DNA from: JBEKIK01 sp963845975
GTDB lineage: Bacteria; Planctomycetota; Planctomycetia; Pirellulales; Thermoguttaceae
Assembly (NCBI GenBank): GCA_963845975.1
Contig: CAWJUD010000001.1
Span: forward strand, 1,550,001 to 1,614,000
Length of the DNA: 64,000 nucleotides
Reading direction: 5' to 3'
Shown: positions 17,347-26,726 of the stretch, one piece after another
How the letters are laid out: each line of letters starts with the position of its first letter
How positions within the stretch are numbered: position 1 is the stretch's first letter
The notes under the pieces: generated by a model
What the model was told of the DNA's origin: nothing
The model's input: only the letters and a program-made list of their open reading frames with translations
Database searches by the model: none
Position numbers and translations under genes: made by a program

Positions 17347-17601
17347 TTATTATTCCAAGTCTTAACCCGGCGTTTAATTCTGTTCTGTTCAGTCCCGCTG
17401 CATGTGGTAATTATAATGGATCGACTGGGAAACTACGATATACGGCCCCCATCAATAACACCACTAGCCTGGATTATTCATGAAGTTTCACCAACCCGAA
17501 GCGCAAGTAGATTCACCAGCCGACATTGACCTGCCGCCCGCCGTTCGCTAAAGTATCGCCCCGCAAATACTCTGGCCGGATACCCTGCGCAGGATGATGC
17601 C

Positions 17602-18528
17602 ATGGTCGCGACTCTTGAAAAACGCAAGTCGGAACTCAAATCGGCAACCCATTATTGGCGTCAATTACCCCCTCGAATGAGGATCTTGTATATAACCACC
17701 CGGCAGAAGACCGGCGCGTGGCTGATCGAAGCCCTTTCGGCCGACAGCACCGTGCACGTGGAACTGGAGCAAGCCCTGGGCACAGCCGCCGGACTAGCCC
17801 GCCTCCGTGACGAAGTCTTCGATGCCGTCCTGGTCACCCATCTGCCCGGCGAACTGGACGCCCTGGATATGATCGAGGGCTATCGGGCGGGCGGTGCCGA
17901 GGAGCCGATTCTCGTCCTCGGCGCCCAAAGCGAACAGGAATTGGCCGCCCCGTGTTACGAAGTCGGGGCCGACGCATATCTCTGCGTGCACACCGCCACC
18001 ACGCGAAACCTGATTTGGGTCATCGCCCGGGCGATCCAACGCCATCAACTCCTCCGTGAAAATCATCGCCTCAACCTAAGCGAACAAACCCGGCTCCAAC
18101 GCGAACACGACGAGGCCGACCGCCTGCTAAAAGAACAACGCGCACTGATCGGCGATCTCGAGGCCCTCCGCTCCGGATCCTACGAAACCACCGTCGAGCC
18201 AGTCCTGCCCGCCGAACTCTACTCCTATTGCCGCGAGTTATTGCGAACCTACGTGATCATGGGCTCGGGCAATCTGGGCGACGAGTTAAAACACCTGGCC
18301 GAATTGTTGGTCAATGCCGGACTTTCCGCCCGGCAAACCATGCAGCTCCATCTCAAAGTCCTGGAAGAACTGCTCCACGGCCTGGGCGCCCGCAGCACCC
18401 GCCACGTAATGACCCGCGCCGATCTCTTGGTCCTCGAAGTAATGGTTCACCTCGCCGAAGGCTACCAGCGCCGATACGAACAACGCACCAGCCCGCCGCG
18501 GCAACTTGCCCTTCCCGGCTTTGAATAA
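17602..18528 (+). CDS. Receiver-like regulatory protein with helical C-terminal domain
   Basis: A 308-residue protein. Residues about 25-145 look like a degenerate response-regulator receiver fold (MRILYITTRQKTGAWLIEAL, FDAVLVTHLPGELDALDMIE, PILVLGAQSEQE, GADAYL). The phosphoacceptor Asp is replaced, so it probably signals without phosphorylation. A coiled coil follows (LNLSEQTRLQREHDEADRLL), then a helical domain (YSYCRELLRTYVIMGSGNLG to TRADLLVLEVMVHLAEGYQR) that I do not recognise. GCAGGA precedes the ATG by seven bases. Confidence 0.6.
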   Translation: MVATLEKRKSELKSATHYWRQLPPRMRILYITTRQKTGAWLIEALSADSTVHVELEQALGTAAGLARLRDEVFDAVLVTHLPGELDALDMIEGYRAGGAEEPILVLGAQSEQELAAPCYEVGADAYLCVHTATTRNLIWVIARAIQRHQLLRENHRLNLSEQTRLQREHDEADRLLKEQRALIGDLEALRSGSYETTVEPVLPAELYSYCRELLRTYVIMGSGNLGDELKHLAELLVNAGLSARQTMQLHLKVLEELLHGLGARSTRHVMTRADLLVLEVMVHLAEGYQRRYEQRTSPPRQLALPGFE

Positions 18529-18532
18529 GAAC

Positions 18533-18578
18533 TGTCCCCTCTCCCTTTTGGGAGAGGGCTAGGGTGAGGTCTGATTCG
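18533..18578. repeat. CTCTCCC...GGGAGAG palindromic repeat
   Basis: The hairpin CCTCTCCCTTTTGGGAGAGG follows the preceding gene at about 18538-18557. Similar copies occur at about 9825-9885 and 38773-38798. It is a dispersed intergenic palindrome that may act as a terminator-like hairpin. Confidence 0.6.
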
Positions 18579-18680
18579 CCGTCAATTTGTCTGATACCGC
18601 TTGCGGTTTCGCGGGCAACTCAAACCATCTCCAACAGAACATCTTTACGCCCATTTATTTTCGTTGTCTGCCGTGGGCGG

Positions 18681-19397
18681 TCAATTGGTTATTTTTGCTT
18701 TCGGTAGAGCGTTCTTAAGTTCTTCAAGTCCTTCACTCGTGATTCGGGTGTTTGCAACATTGAGATTTTTGAGTTGTTTTAACCGTTTGAGATATTCCAA
18801 ACTGACATCCGTGATTTGGGCGCCATCCAAGCTGAGAAATTGGAGTTGATGCAACCCTTTTAGGTTTTTCATCCCCTCGTCCGTGATTTCGGTTCCCGAG
18901 AGATCGAGATACTGGAGTCCTTCCAAGTCTCTGAGGCATTCCAAGTCGATATCGGATATTGACATTATTTTGGGGATGCGATGCGCTCCGATTTGCACCT
19001 TGTTGCCAGCACTCACGTCCATGTCCGTTGAATTATCAAGTACTGCGATTCGTCCTTTATAGTCGGCAGAGATGTTCTTGCCGGATAGATTGACGTATAT
19101 AACTGCGTTGAAGAAATCATCCCCAAGTATTCCTCGCAACCAGGCAAGAGCAGGCGTTGCGCCTCGTAACCGCACGCGCGACGAAGTCATCTCGTATTCA
19201 TAACCCACAAAGCCGCCTAGTTCCATAATTGCTAGCGCAGCGTATTTCTGCCGTTTTGCCTGTTGCAATTTCACCGCAAACCAACTGCACGCAACGGCAA
19301 AAAGCGTCACAACTATCATCAGCGTCCGCAGGCTGTATTGATACCAGCGGCGTTTGCCTTTCGGCTGGTCGGCGGTCGGAGTATGGTCAATTTCCAT
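18681..19397 (-). CDS. Membrane-anchored leucine-rich-repeat protein
   Basis: A 238-residue protein. The N-terminus carries the motif RRWYQYSLRTLMIVVTLFA, a single membrane helix shared with the neighbouring LRR protein at 19443. Residues about 150-235 are leucine-rich repeats of the ITDEGMKNLKGLHQLQFLSL type (about four units). The bulk of the protein would lie outside the cytoplasm as a binding surface; the ligand is unknown. Divergence from its neighbour in repeat number suggests tandem gene duplication followed by repeat loss or gain. Confidence 0.8.
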   Translation of the reverse strand: MEIDHTPTADQPKGKRRWYQYSLRTLMIVVTLFAVACSWFAVKLQQAKRQKYAALAIMELGGFVGYEYEMTSSRVRLRGATPALAWLRGILGDDFFNAVIYVNLSGKNISADYKGRIAVLDNSTDMDVSAGNKVQIGAHRIPKIMSISDIDLECLRDLEGLQYLDLSGTEITDEGMKNLKGLHQLQFLSLDGAQITDVSLEYLKRLKQLKNLNVANTRITSEGLEELKNALPKAKITN

Positions 19398-19442
19398 AAT
19401 TCAACCCAGGGCCATTGATGGCCGCGAAAGGACGGTAAAGTG

Positions 19443-20465
19443 TCATTGCCATGCCTGAATTTGGAGATTTGGCAATGCCTTTTTAAGTTTTTCAACTCCG
19501 GCATCCGTGACTTTGGTTTCCGTGAGGCAAATCGTTTTGAGTTGGTTTAGACTTTGGAGTTTTTCCAAACCTGCATCCGTGATGTCGGTCGCAACAAGAA
19601 AGAGGAATTGTAGTTGTTTTAGCTCTTTAAGGTATTCCAACCCGGCATCTGTGATTGGCGTACAATTAAGGTAGAGCGTTTGAAGTTGTTTCAGTCCTTT
19701 GAGTTGTTCCAACCCTGCATCCGTGATTTGCGTCCCCGAAAGATCGAGGTTATGGAGTTGATTCAATCCTTTTAAGTGTTGGAAACCGGCGCCCGTGATG
19801 TTTGCCTCTACAAGTCGGATTTCTTGGAGTTGATTTAGATCTTTGAGGTATTCAAAACCCGCATCCGTAATTTGCGTTCTTGAAAGATCGATATTTTCGA
19901 GTTGGCTTAATCCTTTTAAGTGTTGCAAACCGGCGTCCGTAATTTGCGTCATCGAAAGATCGAGATCTTGGAGTCGATTTAACTCTTTGAGGTGTTCCAG
20001 CCCGGCATCCGATATTTGGGTCGATTGAAGATAAAGCACTTCCAGTTGTTTCAGCCCTTTGAGATTTTCCAACCCGGCATCCGTGATTTGGGTTTCATAA
20101 AGAAAAAGATAATTTAACTGTTCCATGCCTTTGAGGCGTTCCAAGTCAACATTGCTTACATTAGAGCGAGAAAGGTCGATCGAAGTCACGTTCCCATCGC
20201 CAAACAAATTTCTCAGCCAGGCCGGATCAGATGGTGTTGCCCCTTGGTCCTTATGGTCAAATCGCACTTTGCCGCCCAATTTAATCAGAGCATCGACCGC
20301 CTCATTCTGCCTTCTCGCTTGCCTCATTTTCACGCCAAGCCAACTCGAAGTACAGGCGACCAGAAACGTGAGAATGAAAAGCGTCCGCAGGCTATACTGA
20401 TGCCAGCGGCGTTTGGGTTTCGGTTCAGCGGTTTGTTCGATTGTCGGGCGACCGTTAGTATTCAT
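19443..20465 (-). CDS. Membrane-anchored leucine-rich-repeat protein (longer paralogue)
   Basis: A 340-residue paralogue of the gene at 18681. ATG 20465 (MNTNGRPTIEQTAEPKPKRR) is preceded by GGGGAG; a reading from 20543 lacks support. The anchor RRWHQYSLRTLFILTFLVAC is followed by a short ARRQNEAVDALIKLGGKV linker. About ten 24-residue repeats of the type LNQLxxLDLSGTQITDAGLE fill the rest, each with a cysteine-free LRR consensus. The DNA repeats are close enough in sequence to recombine. Likely a cell-surface interaction protein. Confidence 0.85.
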   Translation of the reverse strand: MNTNGRPTIEQTAEPKPKRRWHQYSLRTLFILTFLVACTSSWLGVKMRQARRQNEAVDALIKLGGKVRFDHKDQGATPSDPAWLRNLFGDGNVTSIDLSRSNVSNVDLERLKGMEQLNYLFLYETQITDAGLENLKGLKQLEVLYLQSTQISDAGLEHLKELNRLQDLDLSMTQITDAGLQHLKGLSQLENIDLSRTQITDAGFEYLKDLNQLQEIRLVEANITGAGFQHLKGLNQLHNLDLSGTQITDAGLEQLKGLKQLQTLYLNCTPITDAGLEYLKELKQLQFLFLVATDITDAGLEKLQSLNQLKTICLTETKVTDAGVEKLKKALPNLQIQAWQ

Positions 20466-21085
20466 ATTCACTCCCCAGCAGAATAACCGCATTATACCAG
20501 AACCAATATCATCAAAGGATGCCCAGTTCGCCCATGTTGGCAAACTTCGTTTTAGGCTGGTTTACATCGAGATTTTCCCGCATTTTAGCCGAGAGAAAAA
20601 ATCCGATTGAAATCGATAAAAAAAACCATGAAAGAACCCTAATCTTCGGTAAACTCCATTATTTGCTTTTATCAGCGTTGATTAGCGAGAATTAGCGTTT
20701 CTTAAACGTTCTGGAAAAAATGTGAATTTTCGACTAGAAATTGGGCCAGGCAATTCTGTAGAATGGTCCCGCCGCGGATTGTAAAACGATGTCAAAACAT
20801 GGCCGTTAAGAGGTTTGATTCCAGATACCCAACGTGGAAAAATCGCGATTTGTTGACCAAAAAAATACTTATAACCACGTTGACATATGGCAGCCAAATG
20901 ACTACCCCGACTAATCAGCAGCCGACAACATCCTTCGAACGTGGAAAAATCGCGATTTGTTCCCCAACTATTTTCAAAATCTCACATAATAGAGCATGGA
21001 AATAAAGTCCGATTAGCGGTTACTATTTACAAAAAGTGTAAAATGGCGAGTGCTGAACCCTGAACCCCGAACCCTGAACCCTACA
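20466..21085. other. Intergenic region with duplicated palindrome-bearing motif
   Basis: No gene is seen here. An exact 24-base direct repeat occurs at 20831-20854 and 20938-20961, 107 bases apart; its core is the palindrome AAATCGCGATTT. TGAACCC heptamers end the region at 21054-21081, just before the MazG-like gene. The repeated palindrome could be a paired operator or a dispersed repeat. Confidence 0.5.
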
Positions 21086-21436
21086 ATGTCCGACTCCCAA
21101 ACTACCGTCGCCGAACTTCGCCGCTTGGTAAACGCCTTCATCGATGCCCGCGATTGGCATCAATTCCACTGCCCGAAAAATTTAGCAATGTCCCTGGCCA
21201 TCGAAACGGCCGAACTCATGGAGCATTTCCAATGGATAACGACCGACCAGTCCAGATCCGTCACCGAGCATCCCGATCAAATGGACCAGGTGGCCGATGA
21301 ACTGGCCGACGTCCTTTGCTATGTGCTGGCCATGGCCAACGAGTTGAACATCGATCTTTCCCAGGCCGTGCGGCAAAAAATGGCCAAAAACGAAGAAAAA
21401 TATCCAGCCGACCAATTTCGCGGCCGGGCCAAATAG
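21086..21436 (+). CDS. MazG-like nucleotide pyrophosphohydrolase
   Basis: A 116-residue all-alpha NTP pyrophosphatase. The MazG-type metal motif is visible as ETAELMEHF followed by DELADVLCYV (ExxE...ExxD), and the N-terminal RDWHQFHCPKNLAMSLAIE is typical of the short dCTPase/RS21-C6 branch. It should hydrolyse non-canonical or excess nucleoside triphosphates to monophosphates. I start at ATG 21086 (MSDSQTTVAELRRL); a reading from 21050 would translate the TGAACCC repeats. Confidence 0.88.
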   Translation: MSDSQTTVAELRRLVNAFIDARDWHQFHCPKNLAMSLAIETAELMEHFQWITTDQSRSVTEHPDQMDQVADELADVLCYVLAMANELNIDLSQAVRQKMAKNEEKYPADQFRGRAK

Positions 21437-21536
21437 CCCTACACGCCGCCCGAGCGGTGAATTAAACTGGAAATAGTAAAGTAAATTTAAGAATCCCTAA
21501 CATAACAGGTGTTCATCCACTGCAAGGAGATTTCTT

Positions 21537-21980
21537 ATGTCGCGCAGAACGGTCGGCCGGCCAATGGAAATCCTTATGGTGGAAGACGACCTCGAGGACG
21601 CCGGCTTGACGATCGAGGCCTTGCGCTCCGGCAAAGTGCCCTGCCGCATCAGCCTGGTCTGCGACGGCGAAGAGGCCCTGGAATTCCTTTTCCGGCACGG
21701 CAAGTTTCGCCGCGCCCCGCGTCCCGACCTGATCCTGCTGGATCTGCAATTGCCCAAAGTCGACGGCCGCGGAGTTTTGTTGAAGGTCAAGACGGACGAA
21801 AAACTCCAACGCATTCCCGTCGTCGTGCTCACTTCTTCATTGACGCACCTGAAAATTCTGCAAAGCGAAAATCTCCGCGTTGAAAGCTATTTGAATAAAC
21901 CCATCGATCTGGCCGAATTCAGCCGCGTGGTCAAATCCCTACGCAAGTACATGCTCGCCGACGTATTGCTGCCGCAATAA
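21537..21980 (+). CDS. CheY-like single-domain response regulator
   Basis: A 147-residue receiver domain and nothing more. The acidic pair is in ILMVEDDLED (about 17-18), the phosphoacceptor Asp in LILLDLQLPK (69), the switch Thr in VVVLTSS and the Lys in YLNKPID. The insert EFLFRHGKF places it in the Rcp1-like subgroup that usually partners a phytochrome or hybrid histidine kinase. AAGGAG lies seven bases before the ATG. No kinase is adjacent, so its partner is elsewhere. Confidence 0.92.
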   Translation: MSRRTVGRPMEILMVEDDLEDAGLTIEALRSGKVPCRISLVCDGEEALEFLFRHGKFRRAPRPDLILLDLQLPKVDGRGVLLKVKTDEKLQRIPVVVLTSSLTHLKILQSENLRVESYLNKPIDLAEFSRVVKSLRKYMLADVLLPQ

Positions 21981-22139
21981 AGCATGCCGTGGTCGGGATT
22001 CGGGATTCAAGGTTCAGAATAAAAATTGGTAAGTGGATAAAGCGATTGCGGGATTCGGTTCGAGTCCCCTGCCCTCTTCTGGTATGCTATTATTCTTCGT
22101 ATTCCGGCAAGGAACGAGATCTGATTCCGCCGGCCGGGA

Positions 22140-23180
22140 TCAGGGCGGGATAGAGACCATTTCTCCGTTCTCGCGGGTGGAAAGGGCCTGCCAGGTCGTT
22201 AGGTCGATGTCATCGGTGCAGAACCAACCCGATCCGTCGGCCATAAGGACGTTAACCCCGCCCGGATGTCTGCTCCGGGCCGAGCGCCATCCGTAACAGG
22301 AATTTTGCCAGGTTAATATCGGCGAGTTGTCGCCCTCCATCCCCACCATCTGCGAAGAGACGGAATCGACCTGCGGCGAATTTGGGACCCAGTGATGATT
22401 GTAAAGCGTGCAGCGGTACTCGCCGTTGGCCCAGGAAAATCCCCGCAGATCTCTATAATTCCACCTGATGGCTTTTTGGCAGGCGGTATCCGTCAGGGGA
22501 ACGGCATTGACAAAGGCGTATGTGGTGCGCGGATCGACTCTCGACGCATCTGACAGCGGTGCCGGTCCGTCGCCCAAAATGCTTTCGCTCATGGCGGCCG
22601 TGTGGCTCAGTCCGTCGGTAATTTGCGCCGTGGTGGTTTCTGAATTGATGTAGAATATGCCGTCGGCCCGAAACGGCGTTCCGCCACCTGCCCCGGACCC
22701 GGCACAGGTCGCATAATTCGTGGGCCCGAAACCGGAGGCCACCGGTTGTTGACGGTCGGAAGGACAAAGGAAAAGTGGAACGATTTGGGCTACCCCGGGC
22801 CGATTGGCCGGCGTGACTTTCAGGTCGTTGCCATAAAGCGGCTGCGTAAGATCCAGGGAATTGTAGGCCGTCGTCTCTTCCAGATAGGGCATCAAGCGGA
22901 CCAGCGCCGACCAACGGTAGAAAGTATATGGGTTATTGGGAATTTTAGCATAAGCCCGCGATTCCGCGCCCGAGGGAAAGCACTTTTTCGCTTCCTCATG
23001 TCTGTGCAAGGCAATTCCCAATTGTTTAAGGTTGTTCTGGCAAGTCAATCGCCGTGCAGTTTCCCTCGCGCTCTGGATTGCCGGCAATAATAGTGCTGAC
23101 AGAATGCCGATTATGGCAATCACCACCAGAAGCTCGACTATGGTAAAACCAAATCGCCTGCGCATGGCTCGGTCAATCAT
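22140..23180 (-). CDS. DUF1559 pseudopilin-like protein
   Basis: A 346-residue protein of the family expanded in planctomycetes. It has the prepilin-type N-terminus RRRFGFTIVELLVVIAIIGI, with cleavage expected before the Phe-Thr, then LLLPAIQSARETARR, CQNNLKQLGIALHRHEE and the C-terminal RHPGGVNVLMADGSGWF, the H-x9-DG signature. It ends DIDLTTWQALSTRENGE as usual. The start overlaps the stop of the PEP-CTERM gene in an ATGA, so translation is likely coupled. Confidence 0.95.
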   Translation of the reverse strand: MIDRAMRRRFGFTIVELLVVIAIIGILSALLLPAIQSARETARRLTCQNNLKQLGIALHRHEEAKKCFPSGAESRAYAKIPNNPYTFYRWSALVRLMPYLEETTAYNSLDLTQPLYGNDLKVTPANRPGVAQIVPLFLCPSDRQQPVASGFGPTNYATCAGSGAGGGTPFRADGIFYINSETTTAQITDGLSHTAAMSESILGDGPAPLSDASRVDPRTTYAFVNAVPLTDTACQKAIRWNYRDLRGFSWANGEYRCTLYNHHWVPNSPQVDSVSSQMVGMEGDNSPILTWQNSCYGWRSARSRHPGGVNVLMADGSGWFCTDDIDLTTWQALSTRENGEMVSIPP

Positions 23181-24778
23181 GTCTTGCGTCTCCGCGGCGG
23201 GAAAACAAGCGGGACCAATAATCCGGCCGTCACCAGCAGCGCCGTCGTGCCCGGCTCGGGCACGGCCTTTAGATCGGCGCAGGCCGCCGGTCCGCCGGGG
23301 ATTGGCTTTATAACTACTGTTGCCCCCGCACCGATGGTCAACATATCGGCGACGATGCTTTGCGCCAGGAGTTCAGAGCCCGCGCCTTCGATGTCAACCG
23401 TAGGCGAGTCGTCAAGCGGCCCGGCGATGTCGAGAGTGCCGGCAGTCACGAAAGTAGAGCCGCTATAGCTGACGCCGCCGGTAAGACTGAGCGTTCCGCT
23501 CCCTTTTTTAGTCAGCGAGCCGGCGCCGCTAATAAGGCCGCCGACGGTCAGCGTTCGATCGCCGGTATCGAACAAGCCTCCGCCAAGCACCAGTTCCATG
23601 TCCAGGTCAATCTCCTGGTCTTGGGCGCTTTGATTAATGACCGGGCCGCCCAGTTTGATGGCGTTTCCTTGGAGCTTATACTGCGTTGCGTCGACCGTGA
23701 ATGTGATCCCGTTGAACTGCGTGCCTGGGTCGAAGTCGTTGTTGTTGGTTGCGTGATTGCCGGTTTCAACGGCGCCGAAGAGTATGGCGGCCGGATATAC
23801 CGGGGGCGTGCCGCGCCAATTCGCGAAGTTCTTCCAGCCGATATCCGCGGCGGCCCCGCCGGTCCAAACCGCGGGTTCGATTAGCATGGCGGCCGGTTGA
23901 ACTAGATTTGGTCCGGCGAAGGTGATAAAGTTCGAGTTGATGGCTGCGCCTGTCGTCAAATTATATTTGCCGATGTAACCGCTGGTCGGCGGATCGGCTT
24001 TGTCGTCGCCCATGTTGGATACAAGCAGATTTCCGTCCGGATCGATTACAATGTCTGAAGGGAAATTCAGTCCGCCGTTCGCCGCCGGCACGAGTTCGCC
24101 AACCGGCGCACCGCTGCTATCGAATTGATATACGTTGTTCGTCATCATCCCCACGACGTCCAATTTGCCGCTGGGATCGAACACCAGGCCGTTGGAGCCC
24201 CATAAGTTTGCCGCCCCGGCGAAAACCTCCGCCGAGTAGTTGTTTGCCGGATCGAATCGCATAATCTGTCCGTAATACCAGTCGCTGACGTACAATTTAC
24301 CGTCCGAACCCATCGCCATGTCTGCCAGCCCGCCTCCGCTCTCGCTCCCGAACCGCGTGATTTCCGCGCCGCTGGAGGCGTTGTAACAAACGATCTCATG
24401 GCCGTCAAAGTTGCCGAACTCGCTGACGTAGAGTAAGTTGTTGGCACGGTCAAAAAGCAGACCGCTGGGACCATATAGTCCCGAGGCAAAGACCCCCAAG
24501 TACGCCCCGGTCATCCAGTTGTATCGCAACACGTTTCCGGAACTTAGGCTTGTCACGAATAGATCGTTTCCGTTGCCCAATGCCAATCCAGAAGGAGTAT
24601 AAATGGTTGAACTCGGCGGAACCAACACCCTGCGAAAACTGCCGTCGAGATTGTACTCGAGAACCTGATTGCTGACGCGATCAGTCAGCAGCAACTGCCC
24701 GGCGGCACTCATCGGGAAAAAGCCGATCCACAAAATCCCAATCAAGATGCAAGAGCGAAATGGCTGCAAACGATACAT
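23177..24778 (-). CDS. PEP-CTERM protein with NHL-type beta-propeller
   Basis: A 533-residue exported protein. The signal peptide is SCILIGILWIGFFPMSAAGQ after ATG 24778, which has AAAGGA eight bases upstream. Repeats such as GPSGLLFDRANNLLYVSEFG and FPSDIVIDPDGNLLVSN form an NHL/SMP-30-like propeller to about residue 310. Autotransporter-type beta-strand repeats follow (GSGTLSLTGGVSYSGSTFV). The C-terminus VPEPGTTALLVTAGLLVPLV plus RRRK is a PEP-CTERM sorting signal for exosortase processing. Coupled to the DUF1559 gene downstream. Confidence 0.9.
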   Translation of the reverse strand: MYRLQPFRSCILIGILWIGFFPMSAAGQLLLTDRVSNQVLEYNLDGSFRRVLVPPSSTIYTPSGLALGNGNDLFVTSLSSGNVLRYNWMTGAYLGVFASGLYGPSGLLFDRANNLLYVSEFGNFDGHEIVCYNASSGAEITRFGSESGGGLADMAMGSDGKLYVSDWYYGQIMRFDPANNYSAEVFAGAANLWGSNGLVFDPSGKLDVVGMMTNNVYQFDSSGAPVGELVPAANGGLNFPSDIVIDPDGNLLVSNMGDDKADPPTSGYIGKYNLTTGAAINSNFITFAGPNLVQPAAMLIEPAVWTGGAAADIGWKNFANWRGTPPVYPAAILFGAVETGNHATNNNDFDPGTQFNGITFTVDATQYKLQGNAIKLGGPVINQSAQDQEIDLDMELVLGGGLFDTGDRTLTVGGLISGAGSLTKKGSGTLSLTGGVSYSGSTFVTAGTLDIAGPLDDSPTVDIEGAGSELLAQSIVADMLTIGAGATVVIKPIPGGPAACADLKAVPEPGTTALLVTAGLLVPLVFPPRRRKT

Positions 24779-25085
24779 ACGGCGATCCTTTCCAAACGGT
24801 GTTTTGCGAATCTGTCGGGATTCTCCGTATAAAAATTCTCCAATAAAACGTGTTCCATGATATACTCCGGTGAAACAACTGTAAATATGCCCGCCGGAAC
24901 CCGGTTGCCCGGCCGCCATAACAAATTGCGGCATCGGGATTTAGCGCATGCCTGATTAAAAATGCCAAACAAGCTTAAAAACGCTCTGAAATCAGCGACC
25001 GTCTAGATTTTCCGGGCGCCATCGGGCGCCATACAAAGCATGGCCGACACGGTCGGTAAAAAAGAAACTGCCCCCTTGGCGTAAG

Positions 25086-25955
25086 TCAAAAGCACTCTGT
25101 AACCCGATCTGTTAAAGACAACCGCTCGGCGGCAATCGCGACCTGGTTGCGAAACTGCGAAAGGTACTCCGCGCGGATCTTGGGATTGAATAAAATTCTG
25201 GAATAGCGCTGCCGCAGTTCGGGAAAGTGGTCTCGCAGCAGGCCTGCCACCGAAGGCCAGACTCGGGGCCGGGGATTGAGCGCGTCCACCAATATCGAAT
25301 CGACCTTTAAATCGGCCGCGCGTTGGAACATCGCTTTAAGCGAACTTCGGCCATCGGAAAGGAAGGGCAGCAAGGGGGCGAACATGATGGTGGTTTTCAG
25401 TCCTGCCTTTTGAGCCGCTTCGATAACCTGTAAACGTTCCTTAACGCTTGCGGCTTGAGGTTCCCATAGTTTGCTCAGCCGCTCATCGAGCGTTGCTATC
25501 GACACCCCGACGTTCACATCACGGCCGGAAAATACGTCCAGATCGCGCAACACCAGGGCGCTTTTTGTCAGCAGGTTCACCCGGAAACCGAATTCCAAGA
25601 GCAATTCGCAGCAGCGGCGCGTCAGGCGGTACCGGGCCTCGACCGGTTGCCAGCCGTCGCATGCGCTGCTGAAAAAAACGTCGCCCGGATTCGACCTGCG
25701 CAACTGCCGCTTGAGAACCTCGACGGCGTTGATCTTCACGTCCACGAACTTGCCCCAAGTTTCCTCGTGGGGATGGAACCGCTGCATAAATCGGGCATAG
25801 CAATAGACGCAGCCGTGCGCGCAGCCCGTGTAACAGTTCAGCGAATAATCGCTTATCGAACTTTTATTCAAAATCGTCTTGCACACGGTTTCCCGCACCA
25901 CAATTTGTGGCTCATCGCCGGAATGTATCATCGATTGATCAAGGCCTGAAAACAT
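25086..25955 (-). CDS. SPL-family radical SAM protein (Rv2578c-type)
   Basis: A 289-residue radical SAM protein. The [4Fe-4S] motif is TGCAHGCVYCYARF with Cys at about 45, 49 and 52 (CxxxCxxC). FFSSACDGWQPVEARYRLTR and LLTKSALVLRDLDV match the group often labelled SPL family or DNA-repair-photolyase-like. Its substrate is not established; spore photoproduct lyase is the only characterised relative type. It stands alone, unlike the three other SPL-type genes at 49-58 kb. Shorter than SplB and without its C-terminal Cys. Confidence 0.85.
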   Translation of the reverse strand: MFSGLDQSMIHSGDEPQIVVRETVCKTILNKSSISDYSLNCYTGCAHGCVYCYARFMQRFHPHEETWGKFVDVKINAVEVLKRQLRRSNPGDVFFSSACDGWQPVEARYRLTRRCCELLLEFGFRVNLLTKSALVLRDLDVFSGRDVNVGVSIATLDERLSKLWEPQAASVKERLQVIEAAQKAGLKTTIMFAPLLPFLSDGRSSLKAMFQRAADLKVDSILVDALNPRPRVWPSVAGLLRDHFPELRQRYSRILFNPKIRAEYLSQFRNQVAIAAERLSLTDRVTECF

Positions 25956-26726
25956 ATAAAGATATGTTAATAATACAACTTTAATTCAGGGGCGGTAATT
26001 CTTTCACCAATCAATGCATCTCATAATACTCCAAGCCTGCCACAAAACAACCATTCTGTAGTGCTAGCAAGGCATAGGCCGCGGTGGAAATATTTTTGAC
26101 AAAATTCTTGACCGGCATGCAGGAAGGAATAAAATAAGTATAGAAGGAAAAAGTGTGTGTTGCGAATGAAGGCCGATACGCCGCCTTCAAGGGTTAGCCA
26201 ACTGCGATGGACGGCATAATTAAGGTTGACGTACCGTCTTTTTCATAGAAACTTGTCGATTAATTCTACAGCGTCATTTTTGCGTAGAGATGCCATCTAC
26301 TGAATTTGCCAGCAAAGATGATATGCAAGCTGTTGTGGTTCAACATGCAAAATGAGCTGTAGTTTTAAGGGGAAACCCGCTTCGAAAGGGGCGGGTTTCT
26401 CTATTTCTTGAGGCTGGGTTGGGAAAATTAATCGGGCGCCGCTGATTCAATCTCATGCCTGTTCACTCGTCGTAAGTCTCGCCAAATCCTGGGGTTATGA
26501 CACCTGCCGAAGCCGTCTTTACTTCCAATCGCCCGCATCTTGGGCAGTCGCTCCAGACTAACGAATAGGTCGGGACTGAAGTTTTATAAAAAAGAGAAAA
26601 TGGTATTGGATAAAAAGAGATTATTTCATCTAATTACCGGCCGCGATGGGCATGCATATCAGATCCATCATTAATTAATAGCCGAGCAAGATTTTCGGGC
26701 TGTCATAAGACAGAGGAGTAAAAGCC
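25956..26726. other. Long intergenic region
   Basis: No convincing gene is seen in these 770 bases. It contains a terminator-like hairpin at 26366-26397 and leads into the GTG start of the radical SAM gene. A short RNA ending at the hairpin is possible but I see no family signature. Confidence 0.4.
26366..26408 (+). terminator. Rho-independent terminator-like hairpin
   Basis: GAAACCCGC and GCGGGTTTC flank a short TTCGAAAGGG loop, followed by CTCTATTTCTT. The stem is nine perfect pairs with a T-rich tail. No gene on the plus strand ends just before it, so it might terminate a small RNA or an unrecognised transcript. Confidence 0.55.

Noticed and set aside
22040..22080. tRNA-like T arm (GGTTCGAGTCC) near 22058
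   Set aside because: No acceptor, D or anticodon arms can be paired around it; probably chance or a far-decayed relic.
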